Assembly: GCA_934045905.1 (NCBI GenBank)
Contig: OW203768.1
Span: 19,420,770-19,484,769 of the forward strand
Origin: Leuctra nigra
Taxonomy: Eukaryota > Arthropoda > Insecta > Plecoptera > Leuctridae
Reading direction: 5' to 3'
DNA: 64,000 bases
This document shows, piece after piece, positions 11,301 to 22,326 of this stretch (positions are counted from its first letter, which is position 1; every line of letters begins with the position of its first letter). A program made the position numbers and the translations under genes. Under the pieces are notes generated by a model that worked only from the letters and a program-made list of their open reading frames with translations, made no database searches and was not told the DNA's origin.

Positions 11301-14300
11301 TATGTAGATTCAATTCCTCTTCTCTCTTCATACAGATTAGATCCAGATTTGGATTGAACACTATTGCATTTCAGTCATAACAAAAATTCTGGTAGGTTAA
11401 TACACAGTTCAAAAATAATAATAATAATGCATTGTTGTGAATTTTGCAGGTGTAGTTCTAAAAGAATCGATGTGGAAATCATGTTTCGATGACGCGATCT
11501 AATATGGGAATTCAAGTAACAGCTTTGCACTACAGTCGGGGCAACGAGTGTTTGAACTCTCAACAGAATGCGCTGATATGCAGTTTTTCTGCTAGGCCGA
11601 GAAAGACTTCATTGCGCGCTCACCTTGCAATGACGTCTTTCTCCGCCTAACAGAGCAAGTGACGGTGGCCCCATCTGGTGAGAGTTCAAACACTCGGCGC
11701 CCCGACTGTACTGAGGACTTTTTAACTATATATCTGGGTTTCATGCCCATCAACTTGAAACTTCAGATAAATTATATTGTACAAGGACCAGATTAGGACT
11801 AGATTGCCATGGCAACAAGCAACAACCAATGACATACTACTGGAATGACCACTTTCACACCCCGCATTGAGAATTTTTCTACTGAATTATAACTTTGTTC
11901 TTTAACTGCACTTTACATGTCTTCCAACCATTAACGTGAACGCTATATCGCCAGTGAGCGCTCCGATGACAATGATAAAAGTGAGCATACCAATCCGATG
12001 TCCTGTGTTACAGTGAGATCATCCGACGAACCATCGTCGAGCAGGTGGCTGCTCTCATGGTGCTGCCCAACAAGCTGCCGATCATTCTCAGCGATGCCGT
12101 GCCCGCCACCGAGCTGAAGACTCCCGAACCCGAGGTACGTTCCAAAGTCAAGAATTCTGTCAGGAAGAACAATTCCTTGAGAACGGGACTATAGAGGAAG
12201 AACTGGCATCTGTCTGTTGAGATAGTTTATCTTGATTGAATATTCTTTAATCTTAGATCAGGTGGAAGCTGATTATGTAGCAATAGCAAGTGATCTAGCT
12301 CATTCTTCCTAGAGAGAATAGCCTGGTGCTATTCACACCACATTGGAAACTTGATTTCTCTTGATGTCCTAGTTACACTGATTTGAAAGATCAGATTGTT
12401 TGGCTAAACGCATTCTATGCGTTTGCGATGAGCATAATCCTTAATATAATAGATATCTGTCATTTCAATGCCTGTCATATCCTTTGTAATTGTTTGACAT
12501 TCTTAGTGAAATGCAGGCTTCAGCTATGTATCTAAATGGCTGATTACACCAAATAATTTGTGCGAATGCGAATTATCTCTCACGTTGTAACACAATCGTT
12601 CACTCGACTTTGGTATTAACAATAGTGAGAGCCATCTTAGTCGGCACCCATACAATGATGAACCCTTGTTATCATGGCGTGAGATCGACCCATTTTCAGA
12701 AAGATTCACCGTAGCCTTTTTTAGTCTGGATAATGCACAAACTCACAACGGATGTAAATTTGTACTCTCTCTTCCAGGGAGTTCTGAGGATTCACGTTGT
12801 CGAGGCCAAGGATCTGATGAAGAAGGACATCAGCCTGCTCGGAAAGGGCAAGTCCGATCCGTACGCATTGCTCAACATCGGTGCTCAGCAGTTCCGCACG
12901 CAGACCATAGAGAACACGGTGAATCCCAAGTGGGACTATTGGTGCGAGGTGAGTCGATCATCGTAGCTGTCGTGAGGTGTCACAGTAGTGGCTTATTATG
13001 GCACAGTAGAGGCTTATTATGGCACAGTAGAGATATAAAAACCCTGTCACGAGTTTTGCTTCACTTTAAGTTTGATAGCTCCATTGGCGACTTGAACCAA
13101 ATAGGAGTAATTGAATTGATGTTAAATCATTTAGAGATCATTACATCCTATTATCCTGAATTATAACTGAAGTTTTGTGGTGACTTGGAGACAAGTTGAA
13201 AATAAAATTTCTACATTTTTTAATTTGTGATAGTGTGAATGGTGTAACAATATTTCTCATTTAGGTTTTCTCAGCTTTGAAATGAAGTTTGAAAATTAAG
13301 AATTATAATCTGTATATTTTTGTGTTTTTAATAGAGAGCTGACCAATTAAAAAGGCAACAACAATTCCTAATCGAAGATCCGATTTTTGTAATTTTAAAT
13401 CTGGTTCTTGCGGCACACTGCGTACCTATCTAATTAATTAGGTTTCTGACATTTTCGATTCAGTTTTCTTAAAGTGATCTCCTTGTGCCTAACTTTTCTT
13501 ACTCTTTGAGATGGGTAGGTACAAACCTACTTGAAGTTCTAAAATGACAAATGTGCTTTATTTTTGTTATATTGTCAATTCGAAGACCTTTAAAAACATA
13601 AAATGTAGCCCACTCTACTATGTCTATTAATTTAAAGATGTCATCTTTAAATTATAGCGGTGTTAGAAGTTAACCATTGAAGGTAAGAACAGAAAGGTGC
13701 TGTGTTCAAGTTTCTAACCTTAATAAAGAACTGGAATCTGCCCATATACCTACAGTTTTTTCAAGATAATATTAATATATACTATAGATAATACTAAAAC
13801 AGTGAGAGTTTTATTTAATTTTGGATGTTATTTTTGTGTTTTTTCTACGTGTAGGTTATGACCATCACTTATTGTATGATTTCATTCGTTTGTTTGATTG
13901 TCGAGTGCTTGTCGTGTATCTCGTTGTGTGTTTGTACGGACAGTGCATCGTCTATGACGCGAAGGGACAGAACCTGTGCGTCCAGCTGTTCGACGCCGAC
14001 GACCTGTCCAAGAAGGACGAGAAGCTCGGCAGGTGAGACAAGAGGTCCAGCTTACCTCGTTGCACGGCATGACGGTGCAGGCTACACTAACCCTTCTACG
14101 TTTCTCTCTCTATTGTCTCGCTCTCTGCTCCACTCGCTCGTGGATTGTCGGGTGCGGACGGACGGTGGATACTTAACATCGGCACGTGGATAATGTCTTC
14201 TCTGTTCTGTCACATGAGAAACAAATGCATTACACTAATATACACATTAAGGGCATCTTATCATATTGAAGAGTGACTTTCCAAACTGCCTCAAGTTGTT

Positions 14301-17300
14301 AAGACGGCTGGGTAGTGAGTTTGACCTTGAAGAGTTTTTTAATCAATTTTTATTGATATCTTTTACCAATGTAATTGTTAACAAAATAAGGCTTTGTACG
14401 AGTATTCAGAACAGTTCAATGAAAATAATTCCATAGCTTGTAATGGTTTATTAGATTTATTTTGTCCTACAGATGTTTATTACCAGAAAATAAGTAAAAT
14501 TATGGCATTAAACATCTGTTGGACAAAATAAAACTAATAACTTATTCCATACTATGAAATTATTTTCATTGAACTGTTCTGAATACTCGTACAAAGCCCT
14601 ATTTTGTTAACAATTACATTGGTAAAATATATTGATAAAAATCGATTATAAACCTCTTCAAGGTCAAACTCACTACCCAGCCGTCTTAACATGATTTTTT
14701 TTGTAATTTCGTCACGAAAACTATTGATGTGTTTCAAACGTACATACCAACCTACTTTGTAACTACATACCCAGTTGTACTCATCTGAAAGCTTCAGAAA
14801 CATGACACCGCTATCCCATGCTATCTCGTGAACGTTCACATTGTGTACGTTGTATTCATGTTGTATACATTTCAATTTATTTTATTGACACACGGATGCT
14901 GAAGAGGAAAGAGGAAGATATGAATATACAAATAAATATAATTTGATGAGGAAATACTAGCCAATAGTAATCAGTCAATCACAAACAGAGCAAGTAGTAC
15001 AGACTTTTTTAATGACTTACTATTAAGTTGTAAGATAACTTGATAAGCTTATTGCTTTTGCTTAGTCCACTCAATTGCTTTTGTGTATGTTGAATCCTTT
15101 AGAACGAGAATCGTTTTATCTCAATATAAATAATAAAAGTACGTACCTACGTAATCTAACAAAAAAACCAAAATGAATCAATTACCTATGTGATTTGGAA
15201 CTCTAAATCTTTAATTATTTTATTTCCCATAATGCCTCTAAAATAAACGGTGTGTGGAAAGTCAAACTTCAACCGTACGACAGGCTCAATCTGTAAATAT
15301 ATTTTGTTTGTTTAAATTAATTGTGTTCTAGCTTTTTGAGAAGGCGACGGCACCATAAAATTGTGTTTGTATATTTTTGTAAATTGTTGTAGTATATTCC
15401 GGGCGAATGGAGGATGTTCTGCTTTGATCATGTGTATTGTAATTTGTTGTATGAAATCTAGTGTCAGGGGAGACTTTTTCATTGTTGATCGGTATAGCGA
15501 TTGATAATCTTCTTTAAGATCAGCATGTACTGTATCTTACAGAATATTTTCATCTCAATGCTGGTTAGTACTGCGAAAGTCTCGTAACGTAATGAAGTTG
15601 CTAGTATTGCATCGTAGACTTGATGTTGTTGGTGTTTGTAAGGCTGAGATCTGGGCACGTCGGGGTCGAGGTCAGCTGGTGATCTGCGACCTGTGGGATT
15701 GGGATCCAGGATTCCCAGGCATCCAGAACGACGATTACCTCGGCAGGTCGGTCTGCGTGACCTTCGCATCGGTGTCGTTGCGCTTTTCGTTGAATGGCAC
15801 GATCCGGTGCAGACGTCTTTCAAGGAATTAAATAATTCCTTGACAGTCGTCTGCTTGAGTGTTCTTGTTTTTGAGTCGCATCTTATGAATTTAACTTTCG
15901 TTTGCTGCACGTATTTCTCATTAGCAATTTGAAACATTTATACTTTGTGTGATGTGTGAAAAACCAGCAGCTTACTCAAAATCTTTGCAGCTTTTAATCT
16001 CCGTGAGTTGTTGTTTGACTTTTGGTCCGTGTCTTTGGCCGCAGTACCTTCTGGTCGAGATCCGCCAAGTGTCGCTGCGTTGCCAGCTCTACGACTATGA
16101 CAAGAACACAAATGATGATTTCCTCGGCAGGTAGCGGCACTCTCACAATCTTCACAAATCTTGGTGTCGTCTTGTGCTTTGTTCACCTTGCCGGGCTGGT
16201 TTTTCACTTCATGGTACTCTTTGGGAAACTTACAGAACAGAACACACGCACTAAATTCCCACTATAGAATGATGTTTAGGAACATGTTTTAGAAGGCAGT
16301 ACTTGACATTGGCTTTGAAGATACATGAATCAACTGTTGCAACGCTGTCATTGTGCATGGTGTGAAGTGGCTTTGCATGTGTTTAATCTTATCTTTAACT
16401 ACTGACAACTGATGGTCGAGAGAGAGTGTCCAATGAATCTTGTAATCAGTAAAATTGTATTAAAACTTCACACAGGGATGATATTTCATGCATTTAGACC
16501 TAGACCCCCTATCCATCCAAACTGGATTCACATAAATGTGGATTCACATCACTCCCCTCTTTCAAAGATCCATTTATTAAAAAATGAAGAGAATTAGTAA
16601 TTGGGAGTTAAATGCATGCAGTATGCACTGAACATCGGGTTAAAACGTGTAAGTCAATGTTCAATACGATATTTTTGCAGGGCAACGGTCGATGTGAATC
16701 ATGTCATCAGAAAGGGAGAAGTTGATCTGGTGAGTAACTTGACACTTTCTTACCATTCATCCTTTTCTCCATATAAATTTAAAATGTATTGCAACCTTTT
16801 AATCTAATCTAATGCTTAATCATATTGTTTATATAAACTTAAATCTTTTGCAAGATTTGAATTGGTATTTGAATAGAAATGGAGGGACCTTGAAATTTGT
16901 GGAAGGTTCGAAGAATTCATTGACAGTGGTGCAAACGTGAATAATTCTGGCATAGATTGTTTTTTTTTACAAGTATACACCTTTATATACCAATTGCCTT
17001 ATGATTGTTAAAAGGCAGTGTGGAGGATTGAAGTTGATGTGGCTTGTTACAGTGGGTGACCTTGGAGGATGCCAAGCACGGCATGTTGCACTTGCGCTTG
17101 ACGTGGCTCAAGCTCAGCGAAGACGCCGCCGACCTTCAAGCCGTGAGTATTTCATCTCTACAAGTAACTATCATTCAACCATTGGCTGACAGGTGCTCAG
17201 CCACCTGAACCTACGGTACCTACGGTCGGTGACAGGCAAAGATAAACCCAGTAGGCCGGCCCATGCTAGAGCGTGTTTTTCTTTGCCTGTCACCGACCAT

Positions 17301-20300
17301 AGGTAGGCATTTCAGCTTGTTTATTCATCACATCAGTATATTTGGTTTTGTGACTTGTAATTGTCTTTTTGATCTATTGTAGTGGGCAATTCAATACGCA
17401 TGTAGTCGAGTAATTTGAGTGAATATGTGTTCATAATCTTGAATAGATGAGCTCCGTGCAATGTTGATAATAATGCAGTTCAACGTTTCTAAAACTTACG
17501 AATATTTTTATAATATACACTAGAGGTCGGATTCGGGTAATGATTTGTACCCGGGTACCCGCTTTAATTACCCAGGTAATAAATAACTAAAAAAAAAAAA
17601 AAAAAAAAATTATTTTTTTTGAAAATGCTTTGAAATTGTTTGCATTGAGTCTACCGCCCTATCCGTGGCATTGGGGAGAGAAACACAACGTCCATACAAT
17701 GGAAGGTTGAACATAAGGTATATCTTGCCTGCATCCCCTCCATCAATCCACCCACCTCCCCATCAATTAATTATCCATCCTCAACTCACCAGCATTCTGA
17801 TAAAATTACTAAAAATGAAATAGACAACATCATAAATTATCTAGTTAGCTCTGCTTTTCAAAAAATTTCATATGCAGTACCGTGATCCAAGTATCTATTA
17901 TGGTTATGATCCATTGTTGAAAAACCATAAACGATACTTGGATCAAGGTACTGCATATGAAATTTTTCTAACTAGATAATTTATGATGTTGTCTATTGGT
18001 TGGGATTTTTGAATATTACATTCAGTTTATATAACTATAAACAATGCAGCTGGTGATTAAGTGGCAGCTGATGCAAAAAATGCAAAGTAAGCTAAAAAAA
18101 AAAAATTTTTTTTTTTTTTTTTTGATACCCGAGTACCCGCCATTGTACCCGGGTACCCTAACTGACCTCTAATATACACTTATATTTTCTGTAAATGTTC
18201 AAAAATAAAAAGAGCTCAATACCACATACAGTGGAACCTCTTTAGTACGTTTCTCCATACGTTTTCACGTATTACATGAAAAACTAAATTTTCCCTACTT
18301 TTTTTTCAAAGGTCCCCCAACCCATAAGAAAGAACACATGCTAAATTGTTTCTATAGTACAATTTTCACTTTAGTACGTTTTTTTATCCTGGTCCGTTCA
18401 AAAACGTACTAAAGAGGTTCCACTGTACTCGCAAGTTATGTTTACCTGAAAGTGTCATCAATCATCATGTGTATTCTCACGTAATGCATCATGTGTTGTG
18501 GGCAGGCCGTGAAAGAGACGCAGCTGCTGCGCGTGACGTCCATGAGCAGCGCCGTGCTGACGGTGTTCCTCGACGCGTGCAAGAACATCAAGGTAAGCCG
18601 TCCGTCACGTGACGCGATGACGTCGCTTGCACGTTGACTCGGAGCTCAAGTGTCGCTTGTGTTGCAGCAAGTGACCCCGCACAAGAAGCCGGACGTCTAC
18701 GTCATCTTGACGGTCAACAAGAAGTCTGAGCAGACTGCGCCAATCAGGTTAGATGCCCGACAAATTATTCGGATGTACTACTACCTCTGCCAAGAGGTTG
18801 AGCGAGAGTCACCACTGTACTCTTATGCTATGACACTTTCTGTTTTTTTTGTCAGCTGTGCCCAGGTCAAACCAATCAACCAATCTCTGAAATTTGGCAC
18901 ACATACTTTTATGTAATCCAAGTGGTCTCGTGAAATGTTTTTGAACAGTATTCTGTAATTTTTTTGAATTTTTACCAGGGACCTTTTGACTGATCAACTT
19001 CAAATTTTTCAAGGTCATCGACACCAACATTTTAGGTATATTTGTCAATTTTCAGGCTACTGTCGTTAACTTACAAAGTTATTTACGTACATTTTATGGA
19101 TATTTTATGCTTGTTTGGAAATATCTGTCAATTTTCTTGAAAGAAATGTCAGATATTTTATCACTGCTTCTGTGATGATATCGTTTCGGCACTTTCTAAG
19201 GTTTGTAGAGTAGGGACTTGCAAACTCATATTAATTCGCATGCAATCAAAAAACTAATGCTTTATGACGTTGATGCTAGTCAGAAGACTGTTAGTTGACT
19301 CAACTGTTGCCTTCCCGTCAGATCGTGCGACCCGGTGATCGAGCAGGGATTCACGTTCCTGGTGAACCAGCCGCGCACGGACAGCCTGTTCGTCAAGGTC
19401 ATGGACATGAAGACCGGCCAGCTGCTTGGCCAGATGGAACAGCCGCTGCTGGCCATGCTGGAGATGACCGGCCTCGAGATCAAGAAGCAGCCGTTCACGC
19501 TGACCAGGGGCATCGCCGAGAGCAAGATACAGATGGCGCTTCAGCTCAAGGTCAGGGATTGCCCTTGTTTCTGTTGGTTAGGCCAACGCATGCAGTAGAT
19601 TCTTCAAAGTGTGTTTTTAAGTTCTGCCTTCACCATGACAAGATTTTAAATATTAATGCTGTCATTAATATTACAAGCTGTTATAATACAAGCTGTACAA
19701 CACAATACAACAATATACACACAATACACACAATAACTGTGTGGTAGTCTTAGTTGTTTAGTGAGTTAAATTTTGTGCAAGTACTTAATCTTATTTTGAT
19801 AATAGGAGCTGAAAATGAAATTATTTGGGCCTGTTAGGTCATCACGGACTTGATACATCCATACTTTTTAAACAGGAATTAAAAGTCGTTTGAATTCCTG
19901 TATAAAATATTATGGATTTGAAGGCTTTCTTGCTGATTTCATGTACGAAAGTCTGTATATTAAATGATTGTTAAATGTGGCCAGATCTTGAAGCGTGAAA
20001 CACCGAGCGAGGGGGCCGGCTCCGACGAAGAGGCCTCTCCCGAGAAGGCTCCTGTCAAGACGCAGCCGTCCCTCCAGTCGCAAGCCTCCATCAAGTCGCA
20101 GGGCTCGATCAAGTCGCAAGGCTCCGTGAAGCGAACCGAATCGTTGAGCAAACAGCCGTCGACGCAGTCCACCAACAGCACCAACAGCCAAGCCGATGAG
20201 CCGGTCGCGACCACAGGAGCAAACTACTCGGTCGACGCCTCTCCCGAGATCAGGCACCGCAACAACAGCACTGCATCGTGAGTTCACTTGGAGAACTTTC

Positions 20301-22090
20301 AGTTACCTAGCTAAACCTGTGAAGAAAATTATCCACCTGCACATATTTCAAACATCAAACAAAATAATAAAATTAAACTTTCTTTACTTTGAAAATCATT
20401 GATTGTAAGAACGATGACCTTGAAACGTAAAGTCAAGCTATTAGAATGCCATTCAACAACCTATTGAACACAATTTATCAACATTATATTTATCATTACA
20501 GAGAGTAGTTTACAGTCATTAAAATAGTATTCAAAATTAAGTTAAATTACTATGGTTTGACAGTATATTTCAAGGTCGTAATTCTTACGGTGAATGGATT
20601 TATGTACCTAAGTAGAATTTATTTCCATACTTTCATTTGTTAAGAACTACTTTTCTCTCTTATTGGTTTGAAAGTGAATAACTAGGTCTTTTCATTGAGC
20701 TGCTTGGAACAAGTGATTGTGTTTGTCGGCATACAGGGACCTCATTCACGAAACGTGGTTAGCTTGGGTTAGCTCGTAGTGTCATAAGAAATAACATTGG
20801 CCGCCCCCGATAACACCATGAAAAAGTTTCGTGAATGAGGGCCCAGGGAGTTAAGTGAGAGTAACTCCGAGCAATTTGAAAATATCCGAGCATTGCAACA
20901 AACAACCTACTGTTGCCATATCGAGTGTGTACTGTTGCAGATCTGGCGGAGAGTTCAACTTGGGCCGCATTCAGCTGACCTTGCGCTACAGCAGTCAGCG
21001 CCAGCGCCTCATAGTCGTGGTGCACAGGATCGCGTAAGTGCAATTAGTCATCTGTGTTTTTCCGCGTAGCTGGCTCTAGTTTGTCAACTCGAGATTCTTT
21101 TTAACTCATCGTTGTAAATTGATGTTGCCACAAAATTTGTAGTTGCATATTCCTTTCATAACAGAACAGTAGGTACTATAAAATGGATATCATTTGCAAT
21201 ATCAGTTCTGATTGTATAATTGGGTCCTTACGTTAAGATACCGTAGAATATAATGTTTCAAAAACAGAAAATAATCACTCCTCTGTGTCGATTAATAAGA
21301 AAGACACTTGTTTGAGCAGGAACTTGCCGCTGAAGGACCCGAGCAACATCCCCGACCCGTACGTCAAGTTCTACTTGCTGCCCGACCGCAAGGAGTCTAA
21401 GCGCAAGACGGAGACAATCAAGGACAACTGCAACCCCGTGTACGACGAGACCATCGAGTACGTCATCTCTCTCGGAGAACTAAACTCCCGTCAGCTGGAA
21501 GTGTCCGTCGTCACCAAGAAGGGCTGGTCGGCAAGTGTCATGGGACAGGTAAGATGGTTCAAAAGTAGGATACAAATGTAAATGTTGAGTTCTAAAGCAA
21601 ATAGGTATACTTAAATTACCAATATTTGAGGAGGTAAATTATTTGTTAGCACTTCAAAATTGAGTTGATATATATGGAGTGTCAAAATTTAAAAAAAAAA
21701 CATAAGTTCTGTTTCTTCTCTATTTTAGCAATAGCCTTCGAAGCGGAATTATTAGTAAATTTTAAACTGGACATGTGTTCTTGAGTTTATTGTAATGTTC
21801 GCAATGCAGAAGTGTGCCCCTCCACAAGGGGTTTAATGAATTAACATTGAAAAACAGGATCACACAGGATTCAACTTGCAAATGTGCATCCTGGTTCCTA
21901 CTTTAAAATAGACAGCTCCCATTTGCTTCAGACGCGCAGCAAGTTGCGGTTAACCTCGGATGTCTGTGTTACCTACTGAAGATATCGTTTGATTGCTTTC
22001 CAGGTCCTCGTGAACTTGGCTGACCTCGACTTGGCTCAGGCTCTGACTTTATGGTACGACCTGCAGCCCGAAATTCCACGAGACTCATAA
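5378..22090 (+). CDS. Esyt2: Extended synaptotagmin (Esyt2-like), ER-plasma membrane tether and lipid transfer protein
   Basis: Exons: 5378-5665, 5773-5913, 6005-6081, 9297-9509, 12014-12134, 12778-12948, one of 13944-14032/15643-15746/16045-16130, 16681-16729, 17053-17142, 18506-18592, 18668-18747, 19322-19550, 19985-20277, 20941-21033, 21320-21548, 22004-22090 (TAA). Phases agree throughout, giving 778, 783 or 777 residues. The protein has an N-terminal ER membrane hairpin (about 10-45) and an SMP lipid-transfer domain (about 90-270; VFFPDVERAEWLNK, RISGVKVYDRNVSRNE). Then come C2A (about 281-400), C2B (about 418-545), a Ser-rich linker with SIKSQGS repeats (about 546-645) and C2C (646-end). 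C2A keeps acidic ligands; C2B and C2C loop 3 do not. C2C has the basic KRKTETIK patch expected for PIP2 binding. ATG 5378 follows an in-frame TGA at 5333. The 19550 donor (GTCAGG) is weak. Esyt family proteins tether ER to plasma membrane and respond to Ca2+. Confidence 0.93.
6185..6340. mobile_element. MITE, GGTACGTTTACAGC family, copy 1
   Basis: Termini GGTACGTTTACAGCTTGACG and CCGAGCTGTAAACGTACC are inverted, with internal inverted GTTCGACGCTCG/CGAGCGTCGAAC. It lies in Esyt2 intron 3. Copy 2 is at 55403-55554. Confidence 0.75.
6830..8057. mobile_element. hAT-type element, TAGTGTTGG family, with a second element nested inside
   Basis: The flanking 8-bp duplication AGTAGGTA is perfect (6822-6829 and 8058-8065). 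Ends TAGTGTTGGGAAATTACC and CGTAATTTACGGATTTACAT(CACTA) are inverted and rich in AATTACC/GGTAATT. The interior from 7049 is a different, CAGGCGC-type element. It lies in Esyt2 intron 3. Confidence 0.8.
7049..7907. mobile_element. CAGGCGC-type hAT relative nested in 6830-8057
   Basis: It begins CAGGCGCTTAGGAACTTTAC and ends near TTCCTACGTGCATG, a decayed version of CCTACGCGCCTG. The internal units (GAATCCCCATAAGCCC, TTGGCATACTTTTCAA) match the units of the element at 29981-31149. No clean target duplication remains, so it is older than the intact copies. Confidence 0.6.
8151..8553. mobile_element. MITE-like element with CAATGGCGTATCC / GAATACGCCTTG ends
   Basis: Inverted ends CAATGGCGTATCCAGG and CCTGAATACGCCTTG are flanked by a 5-bp direct repeat TGTTT (8146-8150, 8554-8558). 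There are G-runs and C-runs just inside both ends. It shows no transposase and the superfamily is not determined. Confidence 0.55.
8640..9132. mobile_element. TIR element with CACTCAAACCAATAAAAATT ends
   Basis: CACTCAAACCAATAAAAATT at the left matches GGTTTGAGTG at the right, and the inverted homology continues through GGTAGGTACTCGAAAAGAAA. A second hairpin (8863-8963) lies inside it. A fragment with TTTTTATTGGTTTGAGGGTA near 27070 appears related. Confidence 0.65.
8863..8963. repeat. hairpin GGGATTCTACAACTCCATTG ... ATGGAGTTATAGAATC
   Basis: Arms with GCGACCGCTTAGCAATT / AATTGCTAAGCGGTCGC form a strong stem. The ends resemble the hairpin at 2989-3105, suggesting one small family. Confidence 0.6.
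9911..9965. repeat. perfect 22-bp stem hairpin in Esyt2 intron
   Basis: The arms 9911-9932 and 9944-9965 are exact reverse complements (core GCCCAATCATTTGCA) with an 11-nt loop CCGTGATCACT. It is too short to call a transposon with confidence; it may be a decayed MITE. Confidence 0.6.
11533..11708. mobile_element. TA-type MITE, CAGTCGGGG family
   Basis: TA dinucleotides flank CAGTCGGGGCAACGAGTG and CACTCGGCGCCCCGACTG. The inverted homology continues through TTTGAACTCTCA and the interior has a second inverted pair around GAGAAAGAC. It lies in Esyt2 intron 4. Confidence 0.75.
13944..14032 (+). CDS. Esyt2: Esyt2 C2A alternative exon a
   Basis: This 89-nt exon lies after TGTACGGACAG and ends GGCAG before GTGAGA; it starts in phase 0 and ends in phase 2. 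It encodes CIVYDAKGQNLCVQL followed by loop 3 FDADDLSKKDEKLGR. The D-x-D...KKD spacing resembles the classic synaptotagmin C2A loop 3 (8 residues between DxD and LG). Its strong donor and the match of GQNL to vertebrate E-Syt sequence support it. Confidence 0.8.
14299..14689. mobile_element. TTAA-flanked MITE, GACGGCTGGGTAGTGAG family, copy 1
   Basis: TTAA(14299)GACGGCTGGGTAGTGAG pairs with CTCACTACCCAGCCGTC-TTAA(14689). The arms are long (TTTGACCTTGAAGAG, GTACGAGTATTCAGAACAGT). TTAA could be a piggyBac-like target duplication or part of the TIR. It lies between Esyt2 alternative exons a and b. Copies 2 and 3 are at 39979-40404 and 41754-42152. Confidence 0.75.
15643..15746 (+). CDS. Esyt2: Esyt2 C2A alternative exon b
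   Basis: This 104-nt exon starts in phase 0 after TTTGTAAG and ends in phase 2 at GGCAG before GTCGGT, a non-consensus donor. It encodes AEIWARRGRGQLVICDL followed by the longest loop 3, WDWDPGFPGIQNDDYLGR. The loop keeps D-x-D and a distal DD pair but is three residues longer than in exon a. The weak splice sites suggest that inclusion needs an enhancer or a tissue factor. Confidence 0.78.
16045..16130 (+). CDS. Esyt2: Esyt2 C2A alternative exon c
   Basis: This 86-nt exon starts in phase 0 after TTTGGCCGCAG and ends in phase 2 at GGCAG before GTAGCG. It encodes YLLVEIRQVSLRCQL followed by the short loop 3, YDYDKNTNDDFLGR, the version closest to the vertebrate DEDPDKDDFLG pattern. It sits 298 bp after exon b and 550 bp before the next constitutive exon. 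Confidence 0.8.
17223..17300. repeat. hairpin GGTCGGTGACAGGCAAAGA
   Basis: GGTCGGTGACAGGCAAAGA pairs with TCTTTGCCTGTCACCGACC across a GC-rich loop. It is a small MITE-like foldback in Esyt2 intron sequence just after exon 17053-17142. Confidence 0.6.
17521..18171. mobile_element. hAT-type element, TAGAGGTC family
   Basis: The 8-bp duplication ATATACAC is perfect (17513-17520, 18172-18179). Ends are TAGAGGTCGGATTCGGGTA and TACCCTAACTGACCTCTA with repeated TACCCGGGTACCC motifs. An internal palindrome at about 17818-17997 (GACAACATCATAAATTATCT arms) and flanking A/T runs look like an older insertion inside it. Confidence 0.85.
18229..18425. mobile_element. pogo/Tigger-like MITE with CAGTGGAACCTCTTTAGTAC ends
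   Basis: TA flanks both ends. The TIR CAGTGGAACCTCTTTAGTAC is exact and is followed by inverted GTTT/AAAC sequence. The CAGTGGAACCTC start is typical of pogo-group TIRs. It lies in Esyt2 intron, 57 bp after the hAT element. Confidence 0.8.
20735..20845. repeat. hairpin with CCTCATTCACGAAAC ends
   Basis: GGGACCTCATTCACGAAAC pairs with GTTTCGTGAATGAGGGCCC. It is a small MITE-like foldback in Esyt2, 96 bp before exon 20941-21033; target duplication not clear. Confidence 0.6.
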
Positions 22091-22320
22091 ATCTGCCGAT
22101 TATCGCACTCAACTCAGGGAGTTGCGATCCACACATTATCTTACGTTTGCCCTAACATTATTCCCTTGCCCTCGAGGCAAGTTGCTGCTAACCTCGGTGT
22201 CGTTAGTAAAACTAGAGTAGACCCTAGATGAGACGGTCAAATTAGATACCCCTGATTTTGAGATTAAGTAACATTTACTTTTGCTAATTCAACATTTCTC
22301 ATCTCTTCAAATCGTTTGTG

Positions 22321-22326
22321 AATAAA
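22321..22326 (+). promoter_or_regulatory. candidate poly(A) signal of Esyt2
   Basis: AATAAA lies 230 bp after the Esyt2 stop and is followed by TTGTCAAG and a T-run, a plausible cleavage context. Confidence 0.45.

Noticed and set aside
19910..20287. 125-codon minus-strand frame rich in Gly, Arg and Leu
   Set aside because: It is a mirror of the Ser/Lys-rich Esyt2 linker exon and has no family resemblance.
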